From Xanthomonas codiaei (lineage in GTDB: Bacteria > Pseudomonadota > Gammaproteobacteria > Xanthomonadales > Xanthomonadaceae): a DNA stretch of 63,292 nt. The notes under the pieces were generated by a model. It worked only from the letters and a program-made list of their open reading frames with translations, was not told where the DNA came from and did no database searches. Position 1 is the stretch's first letter. Every line of letters begins with the position of its first letter. Location of the stretch: the NCBI RefSeq assembly GCF_002939785.1, contig NZ_MDEC01000012.1, forward strand, positions 1 to 63,292, read 5' to 3'. This document shows, piece after piece, positions 8,558-17,355 of the stretch. The translations under genes and the position numbers were made by a program.

Positions 8558-8866
8558 ATGAGCACAGTGACATTGGGTGAGGATCTCGGCATCGAGACCA
8601 GCGCCGACCTCAAGCAGAAGCTTGCCGGATTCCTCACCCAGGACGGCGACCTGGTGCTTGATGCCGGCGAAGTCCGGCGTATCCACACCGCCAGCGTGCA
8701 GTTGCTCTGCGCCTTCGTGCAGAGCCGCCGCCAGGCCGGCCTGCATACCGAATTCGATGGCTGTAACGACACTTTTAGAGATGCGGCGCGTCTGCTCGGC
8801 GTCACCGACGCCCTCGGGCTTCCCGCATCCAATGACAACCTGAAATCTGTGGAGAACGCCGCATGA
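8558..8866 (+). CDS. STAS-domain protein of the chemotaxis operon
   Basis: A 102-residue single STAS domain, the SpoIIAA/MlaB-type fold. The phosphorylatable loop position reads HTASVQLL, with Thr/Ser where SpoIIAA has its Ser. Short STAS proteins often precede cheY and cheA in environmental bacteria, but their role is poorly defined; they may act as a phospho-switch or array component. GGAGC precedes the ATG. The stop overlaps the cheY start by ATGA, so it is coupled with cheY. Confidence 0.8.
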   Translation: MSTVTLGEDLGIETSADLKQKLAGFLTQDGDLVLDAGEVRRIHTASVQLLCAFVQSRRQAGLHTEFDGCNDTFRDAARLLGVTDALGLPASNDNLKSVENAA

Positions 8867-9228
8867 GCGCACGTATCTTGGTGGTGGACGATTCGGCGTC
8901 GATGCGCCAGATGGTCTCTTTCGCCCTCACCTCTGCCGGCTTTGCCGTCGAAGAAGCCGAAGACGGCGCCGTTGCGCTGGGCCGCGCGAAGGGCCAGCGC
9001 TTCAATGCGGTGGTCACCGACGTGAACATGCCCAACATGGACGGTATCTCGCTGATCCGCGAGCTGCGCCAGCTGCCGGACTACAAGTTCACCCCGATGC
9101 TGATGCTCACCACCGAATCGGCGGCCGACAAGAAATCCGAAGGCAAGGCGGCCGGTGCCACTGGCTGGCTGGTCAAGCCGTTCAATCCCGAACAGCTGAT
9201 CGCCACTGTCCAGAAAGTTCTGGGTTAA
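8863..9228 (+). CDS. cheY: chemotaxis response regulator CheY
   Basis: A 121-residue stand-alone receiver domain. It has the acidic pair Asp9-Asp10, phospho-acceptor Asp53 (VVTDVNMPNMDG), the Thr pair in MLTTES and the Lys in VKPF. When phosphorylated by CheA it binds the flagellar switch to change rotation. It lies between STAS and cheA (33-base gap). No cheZ phosphatase gene is present in the window. Confidence 0.93.
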   Translation: MSARILVVDDSASMRQMVSFALTSAGFAVEEAEDGAVALGRAKGQRFNAVVTDVNMPNMDGISLIRELRQLPDYKFTPMLMLTTESAADKKSEGKAAGATGWLVKPFNPEQLIATVQKVLG

Positions 9229-9261
9229 CCCTTACTCGCTCCACGATCGGATCTCACGCCC

Positions 9262-11271
9262 ATGAGCATGGACCTGCAACGTTTCCACGCCACCTTTTTC
9301 GAGGAAAGCCGCGAAGGGCTCGACGCGATGGAGGCCGGGCTGCTGTCCCTTGAAGAAGGCAACCGCGACCCGGAAATCATCAACTCGGTGTTCCGTGCCG
9401 CGCACTCCATCAAGGGCGGCGCTGCCACCTTCGGGTTCGAGGCCGTCGCCGGCCTGACCCATGTGCTGGAGACGCTGCTGGACGAGTTGCGCTCCAACAA
9501 GCGCCAGCTCGAAGCCAATGCGGTCGATGCCATGCTGGGCTCGGTAGACGTGCTGCGCGCCCTGCTGCGCGAAGCCGAACACGGCACCCCGGCCGACCCG
9601 GCCGCGGTCAAGGCCGTGCATACCCGCCTCAACGCAGTGCTGGCCGGCGAAGCGCCGACCGCGGCGGCGGCCAAGCCGAAGGAAGAAGAACCCGAAGCCT
9701 GGCACATCGGTTTCACCCCGGCACCGTCGCTGTTCATGAGCGGCAACGACCCGCTGCGCATCATCCGCGAGCTCGAACACCTGGGCCCGCTGCAGATCGC
9801 CGCGCGCCTGGAGCGCATGCCGGGCTTTGAGAACATCGACCCGCTGGAAGCCTACCTGGCGTGGGATCTGGGCCTGATCGGCAAGATTCCGCGCAGCAAG
9901 ATCGAAGATACCTTCGCCTGGGTCGTGGACGACTGCGAGCTGGATATCCGCCCGATGCCGGTGCCGGGCCCGCCGCCGAGCCTGGCGGTGGAAGCCGCTG
10001 CGCCGGCGCCAGTGGCCACTGCTGCCCCGGCCGCACCTGCAGCCGCTGCCGAACCCGCCGCTGCCGCCGCCACGCCGGCCAAGGCCGCCGCGGCCGAAGC
10101 CGAAAGCTCGATCCGCGTCAGCGTGGACAAGGTCGATGCATTGATCAACCTGGTCGGCGAACTGGTGATCACCCAGGCCATGCTCAAGCAGGTCTCCACC
10201 GGCCTGGACCCGGCGCATGCCGAACGTCTGTTCGCCGGCCTGGATCTGCTCGAGCGCAATACCCGCGATCTGCAGGAAGCGGTCATCGGCGTGCGCATGC
10301 TGCCGGTCGACGCGGTGTTCCGCCGCTTCCCGCGCCTGGTGCGCGACCTGTCCAGCCGCCTCGGCAAGCAGGTGCGCCTGCGCACCATTGGCGAGGGCAC
10401 CGAACTGGACAAGGGCCTGATCGAGAAGATCGCCGACCCGCTGGTCCACCTGGTACGCAACTCCATCGACCACGGCCTGGAACTGCCCGATGCGCGTCGC
10501 GCCGCGGGCAAGGACGAGACCGGCACGATCACCCTGGCGGCCTCGCATCAGGGCGGCCACATCGTGATCGAAGTCAGCGACGACGGCCGCGGCCTCAATC
10601 GCGCCAAGATCCTGGAAAAGGCGGCCGAACGCGGCATCGCCGTGCCGGACAACCCGACCGACGCGCAGGTCTGGGACCTGATCTTCGCACCGGGCTTCTC
10701 CACCGCAGATGCGGTCACCGACCTGTCCGGTCGTGGCGTGGGCATGGACGTGGTCCGCCGCAACATCCAGGGCCTGGGTGGCGAAGTGCAGCTGGAAAGC
10801 AATGCCGGCAGCGGCACCCGCGTGCTGATCCGCCTGCCGCTGACCCTGGCCATCCTGGACGGCATGACCGTCTCGGTGGCCGGCGAAACCCTGATCCTGC
10901 CGCTGGCCTACGTGCTCGAAGCGCTGCAGCCGGCGGCCGAAGACATCCGCTCGATGGCCGGCGACGGCCGCGTGCTGCGGGTGCGCGGCGAGTACCTGCC
11001 GATCCTCTCGCTCACCAACTACTACGGCTTTGGCGGGCAGCAGTCCTCGCAGGAACCGCTGGTGGTGGTGGTCGAAGGCGACGGCCAGAAGATCGCGCTG
11101 GAAGTGGACGAACTGCTCGGCCAGCAACAGGTGGTGGTCAAGAACATCGAGAACAACTACCGCCGCATCCCCGGCGTCTCCGGCGCCACCATCCTCGGCG
11201 ATGGCCGTGTGTCGCTGATCGTGGACATCGGCGGACTGGTGCGCTCGCTGAAGGTGCCGCAGGCGGCGTAA
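9262..11271 (+). CDS. cheA: chemotaxis histidine kinase CheA
   Basis: A 669-residue CheA that phosphorylates CheY and CheB in response to receptor state. It has an N-terminal HPt domain with His48 in AAHSIKGGAATFGF, a P2-type domain (about 150-235, beginning EAWHIGF), an Ala/Pro-rich linker, a P3 dimerisation helix pair with INLVGELVITQ, a P4 ATPase with HLVRNSIDHG (N box), VSDDGRGL (G1) and SGRGVGMDVVR (G2), and a P5 CheW-like domain at the C-terminus (from about 535). All key motifs are intact. The gene is cotranscribed with cheY. MCP1 begins 246 bases downstream. Confidence 0.95.
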   Translation: MSMDLQRFHATFFEESREGLDAMEAGLLSLEEGNRDPEIINSVFRAAHSIKGGAATFGFEAVAGLTHVLETLLDELRSNKRQLEANAVDAMLGSVDVLRALLREAEHGTPADPAAVKAVHTRLNAVLAGEAPTAAAAKPKEEEPEAWHIGFTPAPSLFMSGNDPLRIIRELEHLGPLQIAARLERMPGFENIDPLEAYLAWDLGLIGKIPRSKIEDTFAWVVDDCELDIRPMPVPGPPPSLAVEAAAPAPVATAAPAAPAAAAEPAAAAATPAKAAAAEAESSIRVSVDKVDALINLVGELVITQAMLKQVSTGLDPAHAERLFAGLDLLERNTRDLQEAVIGVRMLPVDAVFRRFPRLVRDLSSRLGKQVRLRTIGEGTELDKGLIEKIADPLVHLVRNSIDHGLELPDARRAAGKDETGTITLAASHQGGHIVIEVSDDGRGLNRAKILEKAAERGIAVPDNPTDAQVWDLIFAPGFSTADAVTDLSGRGVGMDVVRRNIQGLGGEVQLESNAGSGTRVLIRLPLTLAILDGMTVSVAGETLILPLAYVLEALQPAAEDIRSMAGDGRVLRVRGEYLPILSLTNYYGFGGQQSSQEPLVVVVEGDGQKIALEVDELLGQQQVVVKNIENNYRRIPGVSGATILGDGRVSLIVDIGGLVRSLKVPQAA

Positions 11272-11517
11272 GCCAACACCACCGCGGCATGGAGGCCGCG
11301 GCCGCCCGACTCCACCACGCGATCGACGAACGATCGGCGCTGGAGTGATCGCCGGCAGTATGGGGACTGCCGGCATCAGCAACACCCGTCCGGCCCGACA
11401 CGACCGGCGGGAGATTCTGGCCCTTTGTCCGGATCTTTCGACTCTGCCATCGTCCCTCGCCCAACACCGACGGGCGCCCACGAGGCCAGTCGTTCTCTGC
11501 AACACGAGAAGACCGTT
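11272..11517. other. cheA-MCP1 spacer with two hairpins
   Basis: CCGCGGC/GCCGCGG (11282-11301) and a perfect 9-bp stem GCCGGCAGT/ACTGCCGGC (11351-11374) follow cheA. Neither has a U-tract. I find no sigma-28 match, so MCP1 may depend on read-through from cheA or on another promoter. Confidence 0.45.
11351..11374 (+). terminator. hairpin after cheA
   Basis: A 9-bp perfect GC-rich stem with a 6-base loop and no U-run. It may be a weak terminator or an mRNA 3'-end stabiliser. Confidence 0.35.
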
Positions 11518-13788
11518 ATGAACTGGTTCCGTAATCTTGCCGTTGCCCGCAAGTTGGCCGTGGCGTTTTCCTTCACCGCATTGATCACCCTGAGCCTGGG
11601 CGTGTTCGCGCTGGCGCGCATGCAATCCAGTGCGCACCTGTTGCGCGAGATCGGCAATGTGTGGGCGCCGGCAGTGCAGCAGCTGAGCGAAATGCGCGCC
11701 TTGCTGGGCGAATTCCGCACCTACGAACTTGCCCAGCTGGCACACGCCGACGATCCGAAGGCGGTGCAGAATTATTTCGAACGCATGGACAAGGCGCGTG
11801 CCGAGATCGACGCGGCGCAGAGCGCCTATGCCAAGACCACCACACCCGGCAAGGAAGCCGAACTGTACGACCAGGTCAAGCAGAAGCTGGGCGACTACTA
11901 CAAGGCCAATGCCGCGCTCAGTGCCGCCGTGCGTGCCGGCGATCTGGTCACCGCAAACAGCGTGTCCGATGAGCAATCGCGGCCGGCGCGGCGCGAACTG
12001 TTCGCCAAGCTGGTGGAGCTGACCAAGTTCAACACCGCCCACATGGACGAGGAAATCGCCAGGGCAGAAGCCACCTACCAGCGCTCGGTGCAGGTGATGA
12101 TCGCGGCGATGGTGCTGGTGGTGCTGCTGGCCGCATTTGCCGGCTGGTTCATCGCGCGCAGCATCGCCGGCCCGCTCGGCCGTGCCACCCGCGTGGCCGG
12201 GGCCATTGCCCGTGGCAAGCTGGACAACGCCATCCAGGTCGATAGCCGCGACGAAGCCGGGCAGCTGCTGGAAAGCATGCAAGGCATGCAGCATCAGCTG
12301 CAGGCCGTGCTGGCCGCGCAGTCGGAAATGGCGCAACGCCATGATGCCGGGCAGATCAGCTACCGCATGGATCCGCAAGCATTTCCCGGCGATTTCGGCA
12401 CGATGGTGCACGACACCAACAGCCTGGTCGGCGCGCATGTCACCGTGCAGACCAGTCTGGCGCAGATCATGTCGCGCTATGCCATCGGCGACCTGAGCCA
12501 GGACATGCAGCGTTTGCCGGGCGAAAAGGCCGTGCTGAGCGACACCATGGATACCGTCAAGGCCAACCTCTCGGCGATGAACCGCGAGATCAAGATGCTG
12601 GCGCAGGCGGCGGCCAATGGCGATTTCAGCGTGCGCGGCGATGCGCAGCGCTTCCAGTACGATTTCCACGCCATGGTGGACAGCCTCAATCAGCTGATGG
12701 CCACCGCCGATGCCAACCTGGCCTCGCTGTCCAAGGTGCTGCAGGCCATTGCCGCCGGCGACCTGAGCGAGCGCATGCACGGCCAGTTCCACGGTGTGTT
12801 CGCGCGGATGCGCGACGATGCCAACGCCACCACCGAGCAGCTGTCGAGCATCGTCGGGCGCATCCAGCACGCCACCACTTCGATCAATACCGCCGCCAGC
12901 GAAATCGCCGCCGGTAATCAGGATCTGTCGCAGCGCACCGAGCAGCAGGCCGCCAACCTGGAAGAGACCGCTGCGTCGATGGAAGAGCTCACCTCCACCG
13001 TCAAGCAGAATGCCGAGCACGCGCGCCAGGCCAACCAGCTGGCGATCGGCGCCGCCTCGGTCGCCTCGCAGGGCGGCGCAGTGGTGGCGCAGGTGGTCAC
13101 CACCATGTCCGGTATCGAGGTCTCGTCGAAGAAGATCGCCGAGATCATCAGCGTGATCGATGGCATCGCTTTCCAGACCAACATCCTGGCCTTGAATGCC
13201 GCAGTGGAAGCAGCACGTGCCGGCGAACAAGGCCGCGGATTCGCGGTGGTGGCCAGCGAAGTGCGTACCCTCGCCCAACGCTCGGCCGGCGCGGCCAAGG
13301 AGATCAAGCACCTGATCGACGATTCGGTCGGCAAGGTCGCCGAAGGCGCATTGCTGGTGGACCAGGCCGGCAAGACCATGGCCGACATCGTGGCCAGCGT
13401 GCAACGCGTCACCGACATCATGGGCGAGATCTCCGCAGCGTCGCAGGAACAATCGGCCGGTATCGAGCAGGTCAACCTGACCGTCACGCAGATGGACGAG
13501 GCCACCCAGCAGAACGCGGCCCTGGTGGAAGAAGCCACCGCCGCCGCACGCGCGATGGAAGACCAGGCCGGCCAGTTGTCCGATGCCGTGGCGATCTTCA
13601 AGCTGCAGCCCACCGATGTGCTGACGGTGGCACCGGCACGCACTACGCCGACGCCGCTCAAGCCGGTGAAAAAGACTGCCATCAAGTCCGCTGCCGCTCC
13701 GGCTGCCACTGCACCCAGGACGCGCGCGGCTGCACGCCCCGCGCTGGCAGCCGCTTCCAACGGCGACACCAGCTGGCACGAGTTCTGA
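11518..13788 (+). CDS. methyl-accepting chemotaxis protein MCP1 (four-helix-bundle sensor, poly-HAMP)
   Basis: 756 residues: TM1 (about 10-33), a periplasmic four-helix-bundle sensor of 4HB_MCP type (34-190), TM2 (193-214), HAMP, then further HAMP-like units (to about 460), each with a GDLS or GDFS turn, and the cytoplasmic signalling hairpin. The kinase-control tip is [20 protein letters not shown] near 551. A flexible Ala/Pro/Lys tail ends in SWHEF, an xWxxF tether of the kind that binds CheR or CheB. The sensor domain is clearly related to the secreted protein at 14151. Ligand unknown. The start is ATG 11518 because TM1 follows directly. Confidence 0.93.
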   Translation: MNWFRNLAVARKLAVAFSFTALITLSLGVFALARMQSSAHLLREIGNVWAPAVQQLSEMRALLGEFRTYELAQLAHADDPKAVQNYFERMDKARAEIDAAQSAYAKTTTPGKEAELYDQVKQKLGDYYKANAALSAAVRAGDLVTANSVSDEQSRPARRELFAKLVELTKFNTAHMDEEIARAEATYQRSVQVMIAAMVLVVLLAAFAGWFIARSIAGPLGRATRVAGAIARGKLDNAIQVDSRDEAGQLLESMQGMQHQLQAVLAAQSEMAQRHDAGQISYRMDPQAFPGDFGTMVHDTNSLVGAHVTVQTSLAQIMSRYAIGDLSQDMQRLPGEKAVLSDTMDTVKANLSAMNREIKMLAQAAANGDFSVRGDAQRFQYDFHAMVDSLNQLMATADANLASLSKVLQAIAAGDLSERMHGQFHGVFARMRDDANATTEQLSSIVGRIQHATTSINTAASEIAAGNQDLSQRTEQQAANLEETAASMEELTSTVKQNAEHARQANQLAIGAASVASQGGAVVAQVVTTMSGIEVSSKKIAEIISVIDGIAFQTNILALNAAVEAARAGEQGRGFAVVASEVRTLAQRSAGAAKEIKHLIDDSVGKVAEGALLVDQAGKTMADIVASVQRVTDIMGEISAASQEQSAGIEQVNLTVTQMDEATQQNAALVEEATAAARAMEDQAGQLSDAVAIFKLQPTDVLTVAPARTTPTPLKPVKKTAIKSAAAPAATAPRTRAAARPALAAASNGDTSWHEF

Positions 13789-13825
13789 CCCAGCCGGTTC
13801 GATCGGCGGCCGTTGCAGCCTCCAT

Positions 13826-13859
13826 GCACAGGCCCCGGCAGCGATGCCGGGGCCTGTGC
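13826..13859 (+). terminator. terminator-like hairpin after MCP1
   Basis: A perfect 15-bp stem (GCACAGGCCCCGGCA and its complement, loop GCGA), 37 bases after the MCP1 stop, followed by GTTTGTG. Confidence 0.6.
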
Positions 13860-14074
13860 GTTTGTGCAACTGCGTTCTGTGCCACTCGATCCAGTGCCGG
13901 CGACTGCAACGCCATCGGCGGAGATCGCGCCTTGCACGGCGTCCCAGCCGTGCCGGGGCCCGCTGCCGTCCAGCCCTGCATGCTGCTGATCGTGCATCGA
14001 ATGCGCGCGGTGCCCGTTCGGATTTCACGAAACCAACGATTCACCGTGCGGACCTGCCGCTGGTCGAAACGTGA

Positions 14075-14101
14075 TCAAGCGCAAGCACATGCGGCCGATA
14101 C
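14075..14101 (+). promoter_or_regulatory. sigma-28 promoter of the secreted sensor-like gene
   Basis: TCAAGCGC, 11 bases, GCCGATAC. It lies 50 bases before ATG 14151, and GGAGG at 14139-14143 falls within the predicted leader. The -10 is near-perfect and the -35 partial. Confidence 0.6.
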
Positions 14102-14150
14102 AAACAGCACTGAGGGCCGCATTGCCCGCGCCAGATTGGAGGACGTCCGC

Positions 14151-14684
14151 ATGCACATCGCCAATTCCATCCGCTCCGCTCGTCCGCTGCTGGCTGCCGT
14201 GTTCGCCGTTGCCCTGCTGGCAGCCGGCGCCTCGATGCCGCCCTCGTTCGCGGCTCCGGCCGCCCCGGTCTCGGTTCTGCTGGACAGCGTGCCGGTCACG
14301 GCATTGCAGTCGCTGGCCGTCGATCTGGTGCAGCTGCGCGAAGAACAGCGTGCCCAGCTCGCCGCTTCGCACGACCCCGCGCGGGTGCAGGCCTACGACG
14401 AACGCCTGGGCAAGCTGCGTCAGCGTATCGCCCGCCACGCCGGATACTTTCAGGCCACCGCGCCGCAAGGCGAGCAGGCACGCCAATTCGCCGTGGTGCA
14501 GCAGCAGCTCGGCCAGTACCTGGCGCAACACCGCCAGGCCAACCGCGCCCTGCATGCCGGCGATCTGCACGACGCCCAGGCCTTGTCGCTGGGCCATGCC
14601 GGCGACACCCGCCAGGTGCTGTGGGCCGAACTGCAGAACCTGCAGGCCTCGGTGGCGGGTAACGGCAAGCCGCCGCGCAATTGA
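14151..14684 (+). CDS. secreted periplasmic protein resembling a free four-helix-bundle chemoreceptor sensor domain
   Basis: 177 residues with an N-terminal signal peptide (charged start, LLAAVFAVALLAAGA core, likely cleavage after PSFA) and an all-helical remainder with no second membrane span, HAMP or signalling domain. The mature part aligns with the periplasmic domain of MCP1: AQLAASHDPARVQAYDERL against [19 protein letters not shown], then matching AGDL, ALSLG and ELQNL segments. By inference it is a soluble relative of the receptor sensor that could pair with receptors, buffer ligand or act as a binding protein. GGAGG sets the start. Pro/Ala-rich codons in another frame after the stop (14697-14900) resemble an MCP tail and hint at origin by internal deletion of a receptor gene. 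Confidence 0.75.
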   Translation: MHIANSIRSARPLLAAVFAVALLAAGASMPPSFAAPAAPVSVLLDSVPVTALQSLAVDLVQLREEQRAQLAASHDPARVQAYDERLGKLRQRIARHAGYFQATAPQGEQARQFAVVQQQLGQYLAQHRQANRALHAGDLHDAQALSLGHAGDTRQVLWAELQNLQASVAGNGKPPRN

Positions 14685-14983
14685 GCGCATCTGGCAATGC
14701 GGCCGACGCGGCCGCACTGCCACCACCGCTATCGTCGCCAGCCCCACGCCGGCCGCTCACGCATCGCCGCGCTGCAGCCGGTCGTGCCCGCGGCGCCGTG
14801 CACGCCGACCTCGGCGCCGGCCAAGCCTGCGGCTCCGGTCGTAGTGGCGCCCAGGGCGCGGCACCGTCTCCCGCAACCGGTGCGCGGCGCTAGCACACCG
14901 TGCGTCGCCCAATGCTCAATCTTTCTCTCTTCGGGTCGTTATTCGACTTATCCCGGTCACATTCCCTTCGCTGGATACCTGTC
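14685..14983. other. spacer with possible receptor-tail remnant
   Basis: The frame starting at 14697 contains AALQPVVPAAP and an Ala/Pro/Lys-rich run like the C-terminal tails of neighbouring receptors, but it is out of frame with the preceding gene and has no start signal. The region also contains the MCP2 promoter. Confidence 0.35.
14916..14942 (+). promoter_or_regulatory. sigma-28 promoter of MCP2
   Basis: TCAATCTT, 11 bases, GTCGTTAT, 42 bases before ATG 14984. Spacing is correct and the boxes are moderately matched. Confidence 0.45.
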
Positions 14984-17158
14984 ATGACGTTCAAGAGTTC
15001 GCTCGCAAAGACGTTGGCCAACGTGCCGCTCAAGCGCAAGTTTCTCGCCCAGACCGCGCTGATGGCGCTGGGCATCATCGCGCTGGCCATCGTTGCGGCA
15101 CGCATGCAGTACGTTGATCTCACCGACACGCGGCGCGATGGCCTCAAGAGCCAGATCGAAATGGCCATTGCGGTGGTCAACGGCTACGCCGAGCGCGCCG
15201 AGAAAGGCGAGATGGACGTGGACGCCGCCAAGAAGGCGGCGTTGAACACCTTGTCCACCATGCGGGCACGCGGTGGCGTGGACTACATCTACGTCACCGA
15301 CCAGGCGCCGGTGATGCTGATGCACCCCACCCGCCCGGACCTCAACGGCAAGCCGCTGACCGATGTGCTCAGCCCCGACGGCAAGCGCATCTTTCCGGCG
15401 TTCGTGACCGCCGCGCAGGCCGGTGGCGGCTATGTCGATTACACCTGGGCCAAGCCGGGCCAGAAAGACCCGGTGCAAAAGACCTCCTACGCGGCGCTGT
15501 ACAAGCCCTGGGGCTGGGTGATCGGTACCGGGGTGTACCTGGACGACACCCAGTCGCAGGCGCTGGCATTCACCGGCATCGTGACCCTGGCCGGCGGCGT
15601 ACTGGTGCTGCTCAACCTGTTGGTCGGCTGGATGATCGGCAATTCAATCCTGGAGCCGGTGGCACGTGCCCTGACGGCGATCAAGGGCGTGGCGCGCGGC
15701 GACCTCAGCGTGCGCACCGCAGCCCATGGCAACGATGAAATCGGCCAGATGCTCAAGGCCACCGACGACATGGTGCACACCCTGGAGCGCTTCTCGGCGC
15801 AGACCAAGGTGATGGTGCACATGCATGCCGGCGACGATGTGACCCACCGCATGCCGACCGATTTCCCGGGCGTGTATGGCGAGCTGGCTGTCGGCATCAA
15901 CACCATGATCTTCGAACACCTGGACGCCATCGTCGATGCCATCGGCATCCTCAACGAGTATGCGCAGGGCGATCTGTCGCGCGATGCCGCGCGCCTGCCC
16001 GGCACCCGCGCGGTGCTGCACGAAGCGATGGACGCCGCCAAGGCCAGCCTGCTGGCGATCAACACCGAGATCAAGCGGCTGGCGCAGGCGGCGGCCGAAG
16101 GCGACTTCAGCCAGCGCGGCGATGCCACGCGCTTCAAGCACGATTCGGCACGCATGATCAACGATCTCAACGCGATGATGGAGGTGAGCGACCGCAACCT
16201 GGGCAAGCTGTCCGAGCTGCTGGCCGCATTGGCCGAAGGCGACCTCACCGCACGGATGGAAGGCCAGTTCCACGGCGTGTTCGCACGCATGCGCGACGAT
16301 GCCAACGCCACCGCCACGCAGCTGGCCGGCATCGTCGGGCGCATCCAGCAGGCGGCCGGGTCCATCACCGGCTCGGCCAGCGAGATCGCCGCCGGCAACA
16401 ACGATCTGTCGCAGCGCACCGAGCAGCAGGCCGCCAACCTGGAAGAAACCGCCGCCTCGATGGAGGAGCTCACCTCCACCGTCAAGCAGAACGCCGAAAG
16501 CGCGCGCCAGGCCAACCAGCTGGCCATCGGTGCGGCCAGCGTGGCATCGCAGGGCGGCCAGGTGGTCAGCCAGGTGGTGGAGACCATGTCCGGCATCCAA
16601 ACCTCGTCCAAGAAGATCGCCGAGATCATCTCGGTCATCGATGGCATTGCCTTCCAGACCAATATCCTGGCCTTGAACGCTGCGGTGGAAGCGGCGCGTG
16701 CCGGCGAACAGGGCCGCGGCTTTGCCGTGGTCGCCAGCGAAGTGCGTACCCTCGCCCAGCGCTCGGCCGGTGCGGCCAAGGAGATCAAGCACCTGATCGA
16801 CGATTCGGTCGGCAAGGTGGCGCAGGGCTCGGCGCTGGTGGATCAGGCCGGCAAGACCATGGCCGAGATCGTGTCCTCGGTGCAGCGCGTCACCGACATC
16901 ATGAGCGAGATTTCCGCCGCCTCGCAGGAGCAGTCGGCCGGCATCGAGCAGGTCAACCTCACCGTCACCCAGATGGACGAGAGCACCCAGCAGAACGCCG
17001 CATTGGTGGAAGAAGCCACCGCCGCCGCCAACGCGATGCAGCAGCAGGCACGCCAGCTGGACGATGCGGTGGCGATCTTCCGGATCGAGGCCACGGCGCA
17101 ATCACGCGCCACTGCAACCGCGCGCGCGCCCAAGCGCGCCGCCCTGGCAGCCTACTGA
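14984..17158 (+). CDS. methyl-accepting chemotaxis protein MCP2 (single Cache sensor)
   Basis: 724 residues: TM1 (about 21-42), a periplasmic single-Cache (sCache_2) domain with [34 protein letters not shown] and [16 protein letters not shown], the hallmarks of that family, TM2 (198-220), HAMP, additional HAMP-like units of the type shared with MCP5 ([11 protein letters not shown]), and the signalling hairpin with its tip near 556. sCache_2 receptors often sense small carboxylates, which is inference here. The C-terminus ends RAALAAY with no xWxxF tether, so this receptor would rely on tethered neighbours for adaptation. The start is ATG 14984; an upstream in-frame GTG at 14900 lies inside the promoter. 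Confidence 0.92.
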   Translation: MTFKSSLAKTLANVPLKRKFLAQTALMALGIIALAIVAARMQYVDLTDTRRDGLKSQIEMAIAVVNGYAERAEKGEMDVDAAKKAALNTLSTMRARGGVDYIYVTDQAPVMLMHPTRPDLNGKPLTDVLSPDGKRIFPAFVTAAQAGGGYVDYTWAKPGQKDPVQKTSYAALYKPWGWVIGTGVYLDDTQSQALAFTGIVTLAGGVLVLLNLLVGWMIGNSILEPVARALTAIKGVARGDLSVRTAAHGNDEIGQMLKATDDMVHTLERFSAQTKVMVHMHAGDDVTHRMPTDFPGVYGELAVGINTMIFEHLDAIVDAIGILNEYAQGDLSRDAARLPGTRAVLHEAMDAAKASLLAINTEIKRLAQAAAEGDFSQRGDATRFKHDSARMINDLNAMMEVSDRNLGKLSELLAALAEGDLTARMEGQFHGVFARMRDDANATATQLAGIVGRIQQAAGSITGSASEIAAGNNDLSQRTEQQAANLEETAASMEELTSTVKQNAESARQANQLAIGAASVASQGGQVVSQVVETMSGIQTSSKKIAEIISVIDGIAFQTNILALNAAVEAARAGEQGRGFAVVASEVRTLAQRSAGAAKEIKHLIDDSVGKVAQGSALVDQAGKTMAEIVSSVQRVTDIMSEISAASQEQSAGIEQVNLTVTQMDESTQQNAALVEEATAAANAMQQQARQLDDAVAIFRIEATAQSRATATARAPKRAALAAY

Positions 17159-17310
17159 GCGTGGCAGCAAAGGGAGCTGCGCAATCGTCAGCCGGGTGTG
17201 GCCGGCATGCGGGAGCGCCGGGGTGTACCAGCGATACATGAAGGTTCCGCGCACCTGCCACGCCGGCCTTGCGGCTGCGCAATAGCGTTACCAGCCGTTC
17301 CAGACGCACC

Positions 17311-17328
17311 ACCCCGCTTCGGCGGGGT
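17311..17328. terminator. hairpin before MCP3
   Basis: ACCCCGC, loop TTCG, GCGGGGT: a stable UUCG-capped 7-bp stem, 28 bases before the MCP3 start and 153 after the MCP2 stop. No U-run follows. It could end MCP2 transcripts or structure the MCP3 leader. No sigma-28 match was found between MCP2 and MCP3. Confidence 0.45.
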
Positions 17329-17355
17329 CATCCCTTCCTTCTGCGGCCAACGCCC

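Noticed and set aside
9232..14028. A 1598-codon minus-strand frame opposite cheA and MCP1
   Set aside because: It is a shadow of the receptor and kinase codons, with no domain, start signal or protein-like composition. The same applies to minus-strand frames opposite every receptor.
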